The notes below the pieces were generated by a model. It was not told the DNA's origin, did no database searches, and worked only from the letters and a program-made list of their open reading frames with translations. A DNA stretch of 64,000 nt, from positions 1 through 64,000 of the forward strand of contig JASWJB010000035.1 in the NCBI GenBank assembly GCA_032433595.1, written 5' to 3'. Origin of the DNA: Conoideocrella luteorostrata. Its lineage: Eukaryota > Ascomycota > Sordariomycetes > Hypocreales > Clavicipitaceae. Every line of letters begins with the position of its first letter. Within the stretch, counting starts at the first letter, position 1. The position numbers and the translations under genes were made by a program. Positions 59,519-64,000 of the stretch are shown piece by piece.

Positions 59519-60472
59519 CTACGGCCGCAAGTTATCTCGTATCTGCATAATATCTGCCTCCACAAACCCCAACTTATTCGTCAAATACCCTTCCGCACCG
59601 CCATGATTTTCCTTCAGACGCTCCACGAAATCCACCATCACGCCGGCATCGCTGCTCAGTACTCCCCTCACGCCAGGAACTTGCAGGCCCCTCTGCACCG
59701 CAGCAGCAGCATCTTCATGGTCGGCCTGCACCACGCCTGATAATTCCAGAACAACTACGGGCAGCATGGTCTCCCGGAGCGGCTCAACGCCAATGCGCGT
59801 AAGGGCGTACTCTTCAGCAATAACAGATGCAGGCGCACCCATGAGATCGAGAATAAGCGCGCTCATGACACCGGTGCGATCTTTGCCGCCTAATTGCACA
59901 TCAGTTGAATGGTAGCCCTGTCCGATTCAACTGCGTTGATCGATCGACCTACCTGCGCAATGAAACAAGACTGCATTTCCGTCATGAACAGTCTTGAGCG
60001 CCTCAAATACCTCCCTGTACCCCGTGGTGTATCCCTCCAAAATAAGGTCATACATCTCGCGGAACCCCTTCGAAGAAAGTTCGCCGTGTTGCGATACAAA
60101 GTCTGCCAGGTCCAGAGGAACATCCTCTACTTGGCCGTCCTTGAACGGAAACGAGAGGATCTGGATGCCATCGACTTCGCAGAGCGGTTTCTTGACTTCG
60201 TCTCGTCGACGAAAGTCAAATATCTTGCGTAGCCCAAGTTGAGAGCGCAGCAGGGGTCTGCTGGACTCGGGAAGGTAGTCGAGTGTGCCGGAGCGGAAGA
60301 TTATGCCTGGCTTGACATATCCCGGAGAGTAGGCGCCGATGTCACGAACATTCATGGATCCAGGGAGGGAGATGAATGGCGGATTGGAGAGGATGGGACC
60401 CAGGATTTCAGGGTCGATGGTGTGCTCGGCGGGGGTGGTGGCGAGGGAAGAGAGGAGCTGGGTGTCTACCAT
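59519..60472 (-). CDS. Tyrosine-phosphatase-like protein (Tyr_phosphatase3 type)
   Basis: A cysteine-based phosphatase of the bacterial/fungal tyrosine-serine phosphatase type. Exons: 60472-59953 and 59889-59519, with a 63 bp phase-1 intron (GCAG|GTAGGT...ATTAG|GC) placed inside the active-site loop; 296 aa. The N terminus has NVRDIGAYSPGYVKPGIIFRSGTLDYL and then FDFRRRDEV, usual for the family. The P-loop joined across the intron reads HCAGGKDRTG (C-x5-R). Substrate unknown; relatives act on phosphotyrosine or phosphoinositides. The tail-to-tail neighbour TRAPPC12-like gene ends 149 bp away. Confidence 0.9.
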
Positions 60473-61936
60473 GGCAGCGGTGATGTTTCGGTTCGATGTA
60501 GTCAGTCGAAATATGTCTTTGACGAGTGGTTAATTTGGCGATGACTTATGCCTCTACTTATAGTTGGTCTGCTGAGTTGATAGGTCCTTCGCCGCTCGCT
60601 TGCCGGTAGTTCTCCAGTCATACAGATGGTGGCAACCCAGCCGCATAACTCGGCGCCGAGGTATCTCCTAAAATCCCAGTTTCCATCCTGACCTTTGCCT
60701 CTTCTCAGTATTCCCACTGACTAGGGATCTAAACTGTCGTAGTACCAAAAGGTTGCTTATTTCCCGTGGGGCTATGGAAAATACGCCGTTTCACCCGATC
60801 GCATAGCGAGTGCAAGTCAATAATTTAGTAGATTTCCCTCGAGATCAACCAGCTGCGTGTACATGTTGATTGTACAGAGTAAACCGACCGCATAAACGAC
60901 ATAAACGACGCAACGCCGTATGACGGCGTTAATGACATACGTATTCTCCGTACTCCGTAGTTAAGTCACTAGCAGATTCAGGCAGAGAGTGTGGAGACAG
61001 GTCCCATCAAGTGATTTGCTCATGGCGCTCACTACCCAAAGGGAATCAACATGGCAAGCCCGAAGTTTGGCAGCCAGCCCCAAGCAGATGCTAATTCGTT
61101 CAAGATGCGCATTTTGATGAAATCCGCATGCGCTCAAAGTCTGCCCGGACGTAAAGTTGATGCGTTTGCGAGTTCTGGGGCAATGTTCGCCCGTCTGTTC
61201 AGGCTGGCGATCTCTTCCGGCCGCTGGACAACGAAACCGGCAGCCTGTTCCGGGTTTCACTGACAGATGGGCGGTAGGATTAACTATAACGTCTCTGGCC
61301 GATATAATATTAGTTGGTGATTTGCTTGTGTTATGTAGGGGAGGAATACGGAGTAACTAGTCTACTCCGTAGTTACTCCGATCCATATATGTTCTTACTG
61401 CAAATTAACCACTGCCGATGCGTCCTCTGCCCCGCTAGGGGATGGACCTAAGTAGCCCGAGGCCCTCAGGAGACTAGATTCTAATTGACGCAGCAGGGAT
61501 TCGGGTCAATATCCGCCCAACCTAAGAATTCCTCCATTCTGTCTCCGTGCAACTTGTCCACAAATGGCCACCATCTGGCGATGTGAAAGCATTGCAAGCC
61601 TGGTTTGTATACTGAGCATCAACATTTTGCCAAGTTACAAGATGAAGTAAGTTAATCCGCATCCGCAGCGTAATCCAAGGGCAGCTTATGAATATCTGAT
61701 TCTGTCACAATGACAACTGACATGAACAAGTTTACTCGCATCAACAAAAACATCATGAAGAACATGCTTTAGGATGGAAAGTCGATTTAGAAGTTCTGAA
61801 CATAGTAGAGCCTGGCTCGTGCTGTTCATCGAGCCTATTTTGGTGTCACTCAGCCAAACATTCTCAGGTAGCCAAAATCCAGTCTCCGCCATTTCCATTT
61901 GATCTGAAGTTCTTTCAGGGCCCAAGTAGTTCTCCA
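60473..61936. other. Intergenic with motif copies
   Basis: Three exact TACTCCGTA/TACGGAGTA copies (60,951; 61,347; 61,363), the last two facing each other across seven bases. Short frames here show no family resemblance. No gene called. Confidence 0.6.
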
Positions 61937-63997
61937 TCATTTCTTGGCATCAGCTTGATCAGCAGAACATCCACACCATATAGCCAGACGACCGCACAAA
62001 CAGCACCATACAACGCCTTGTCGCCAGAATGAATTGCGTTGCCCACTCTTGGGGCTTGGTGTTGAAAAAGTAGTGTCATGTTCCTCCGTCAAATCGTTGA
62101 TTAAAGACTCGGAGTTGGCTCGCGTTTTTGACTCGTAGCTAACAGGCTTTGGATGAGTCTCTTCAAATTCTGGGGATACCGCCACTGCTGCATGTGCATG
62201 AGCTTCAGCATTAGAAGAACCGTCAGCTCCTTCAGTCGGGCAACCGTCAAGCAGATAAGGTTCTGCTTCTGTTGCTGGCGTTGTTCCCGAGGCCCACCGG
62301 TCACTGATGCTAGTCTCCAGGGTTCGAGTTGACTCATGCGAGTGGCTTCGTACAGTGGTCGTTCTGCTGTGAACTGACTTGAAACCCGACGAGAAGGAAT
62401 TCACCGTCCTGACCCTGCTGGAAGAGCCCTGGTGGCACGAGGGCTCTTGCGTTGGCATATCCCAGTATGGCTGCCCTGTGAGCCGGCTGATGACGGCCTC
62501 CACGATCTGTTCGGCCACCTCTTCAAACGGCGGAGGAGGATAATCCGAATAAGGGTACCGCTCTCCCGCCATGCTATTCCTGTCATACGACCGATAACTT
62601 CTTCTGTCCCCTGTCGGCTTACCTGAAGTGTGACTTCCGCCGCTGCCACCACTCCTTGTGGTTTCCGCCTCGCTTTCGCAATACGCCCGTGGAACATCTG
62701 GTGCAGGCGGAGGCACCGGTTGCCAAGGCGTTTCGCCGTCCGATCCAGCAGCGGAGGAGGTTGTATAAGAATCTGTGAAAACACCGTCAGGACGCTGCGA
62801 TGGCGACTTGTTTTTCATCTTCCCCCCAGGCAGTTGTACTTGTGCTTTTGCAGCTCCGTCTCGGGCCATCGTCCGCTGCCTGGAGACACTGGAGACATCT
62901 TCTGGCTGTGTCCCCGTCGTGGAATGCGTCCACTCTGATTCAGGCTCGGCTTCAGACGACTCTCGCCAGGCTGCTTGTCCTTGAAAAACCACGTCGGGGG
63001 TTTGCCCTGTGTTCGTCCTCGTGTCCTGAAGAATCGTATTTTCCAATGTTTTGTGAATGGTTTCTTGTTCCACTCTCATATTACGCATCGCCTTCTCTTG
63101 CGCAATATTCATGAGCTGCTCGATGCTTTGCAGCAATTTTTCTGTCACCAGCCCCTCAAGCTTTTCATTCTGTCTCGCTCTAGCCTCCGCTGCCTCTTCC
63201 TCGGCTCGCCTTTCCATTTGTATTCTCGCCCTTATATCTTCTTCGAGACGTTTCGCCTTCTCCACAGCAATTCTCTCTCGCTCTGCCTGCGAGCGTCGCT
63301 CGGCTTGTAACTTCTCCCTCGCAGCTTTTTCTGCCTCAACTTTAAATTTTTCCATCTCCAATTTGGCTTCTTCTTGTTCTAGCTTCAACGCCTCAGCTCT
63401 TTGCTGAAGCTCTTCTTCAATTTCCTTCCGGAATTGCGCTTCCGCTTTTTTCTGCTCTTGCTCGGCCCCTATTCGTTCTTCATAGTTTTTGAATGCCCTG
63501 AACTCAGCTTCGAGCCGAATTTTTTCAAGATCTGGAGCAGTTGATCTTGGAGACGATGGAGCCTCAGTACTGGGAACGTTGGGGGGAGCGTGGAAAAACG
63601 ATTGACTCAACGGCTGTTGGAACGGCTGATAGAACGGCTGCTGATACGGCTGCCCATACGGCCGCTGATACATGCCAGGGGGTGCCGGATAGCTGTTAAA
63701 AGTGTAACCGGGCTGCTGTTGCTGATCCATACCCGAATATCCATAAGAGTTATAATCATCAAAAGGATCCGTGTAATGAGCAAACAGACTTGGATTATCA
63801 GAGGACTGGTTCTGGATAGGATAAGTTGCCGACGGCTGTTGCTGTTGCGGCGGTGGGTTTGCAGTATCCGGAGAGTTGGGTACGTACCCCCTCCGGTAGG
63901 GTGGTATTGAATTTGGCCGCGTGGCATGCGGCGGCAGGTCTGCAGTGTTCGGATAGTTGGCTGTTTGCGTCGGATAGGATGGCAATGGTCTCGGCAT
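61937..63997 (-). CDS. Coiled-coil protein with Cys-rich C terminus (reaches window edge)
   Basis: 686 residues visible; the reading frame begins 3 bases from the window edge, so the true start may lie outside. Order: a Pro/Gln/Tyr-rich region (YQQPFYQPFQQPL repeats), a charged coiled coil of about 180 residues (about 155-335; EKIRLEAEF...KLEQEEAKLEMEK...), a Ser/Thr/Gly-rich disordered part containing EEVAEQIVEAVISRLTGQPYW, and a C-terminal cysteine cluster (VVWCCLCGRLAIWCGCS) that could bind metal or be acylated. I recognise no named family; it is like poorly described fungal hypothetical proteins. Coding nature is well supported by length and composition. Confidence 0.72.
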   Translation of the reverse strand: MPRPLPSYPTQTANYPNTADLPPHATRPNSIPPYRRGYVPNSPDTANPPPQQQQPSATYPIQNQSSDNPSLFAHYTDPFDDYNSYGYSGMDQQQQPGYTFNSYPAPPGMYQRPYGQPYQQPFYQPFQQPLSQSFFHAPPNVPSTEAPSSPRSTAPDLEKIRLEAEFRAFKNYEERIGAEQEQKKAEAQFRKEIEEELQQRAEALKLEQEEAKLEMEKFKVEAEKAAREKLQAERRSQAERERIAVEKAKRLEEDIRARIQMERRAEEEAAEARARQNEKLEGLVTEKLLQSIEQLMNIAQEKAMRNMRVEQETIHKTLENTILQDTRTNTGQTPDVVFQGQAAWRESSEAEPESEWTHSTTGTQPEDVSSVSRQRTMARDGAAKAQVQLPGGKMKNKSPSQRPDGVFTDSYTTSSAAGSDGETPWQPVPPPAPDVPRAYCESEAETTRSGGSGGSHTSGKPTGDRRSYRSYDRNSMAGERYPYSDYPPPPFEEVAEQIVEAVISRLTGQPYWDMPTQEPSCHQGSSSRVRTVNSFSSGFKSVHSRTTTVRSHSHESTRTLETSISDRWASGTTPATEAEPYLLDGCPTEGADGSSNAEAHAHAAVAVSPEFEETHPKPVSYESKTRANSESLINDLTEEHDTTFSTPSPKSGQRNSFWRQGVVWCCLCGRLAIWCGCSADQADAKK

Positions 63998-64000
63998 GCT

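Noticed and set aside
61686..61940. Extra exon or separate gene after the coiled-coil protein
   Set aside because: It overlaps the stop codon of the larger gene in another frame and shows no splice acceptor or family pattern.

Overview
The window is nuclear DNA of a filamentous ascomycete, most likely a sordariomycete and possibly Hypocreales. The reasons are short 50-110 bp GT-AG introns, compact genes on both strands, and a gene set that includes Prp4 kinase, TFIIIC, TMA7, a TRAPPC12-like protein, a secreted fungal phospholipase A2, a Histoplasma-CBP-like small secreted protein, a MAL-type sugar permease, an ABCC transporter and an NLR-like gene ruined by apparent RIP mutation. The species assignment is inference. 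I saw no tRNA, rRNA or CRISPR.

Layout. 1-7,360 holds no gene I can support and is dense in the 9-mer TACGGAGTA/TACTCCGTA and in simple repeats. 7,361-18,274 is a housekeeping block: prp4 (minus, with an oversized 609 bp intron), a decayed alpha/beta-hydrolase-TPR (NLR-like) pseudogene, the three-exon tma7 gene (minus), a PAQR/Izh membrane receptor (plus) and a TFIIIC WD40 subunit (minus, converging on the PAQR gene with 45 bp between stops). 20,510-31,200 is accessory: a frameshifted single-pass surface protein, secreted PLA2, a Daf-2-domain-like protein, a tiny protein with an MGCGSSK lipidation signal, a six-cysteine secreted protein and a solo LTR with a clean target-site duplication. 31,210-42,572 carries a MAL-type MFS sugar transporter, a 13-exon ABCC transporter and a CmcJ/GA4-desaturase-like oxidoreductase, separated by AT-rich repeat debris. 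43,035-45,419 is a dipeptidyl peptidase III gene with a one-base frameshift just after HELLGH, flanked by related LTR-like fragments. 47,518-64,000 holds a ferric reductase with two exact ATCWGATAA iron-GATA sites upstream, a GH89 alpha-N-acetylglucosaminidase, a GrpB-family protein, a TRAPPC12-like protein, a tyrosine phosphatase and, at the right edge, a coiled-coil protein.

The genes do not form one pathway. The housekeeping genes are independent. The sugar permease, ABC transporter and CmcJ-like oxidase may be what is left of a metabolite or nutrient locus, but no backbone synthase is present. Several loci (the NLR-like pseudogene, LTR fragments and AT-rich islands) point to past repeat-induced point mutation and transposon activity. 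All exon structures were read by eye from splice signals and reading-frame continuity.
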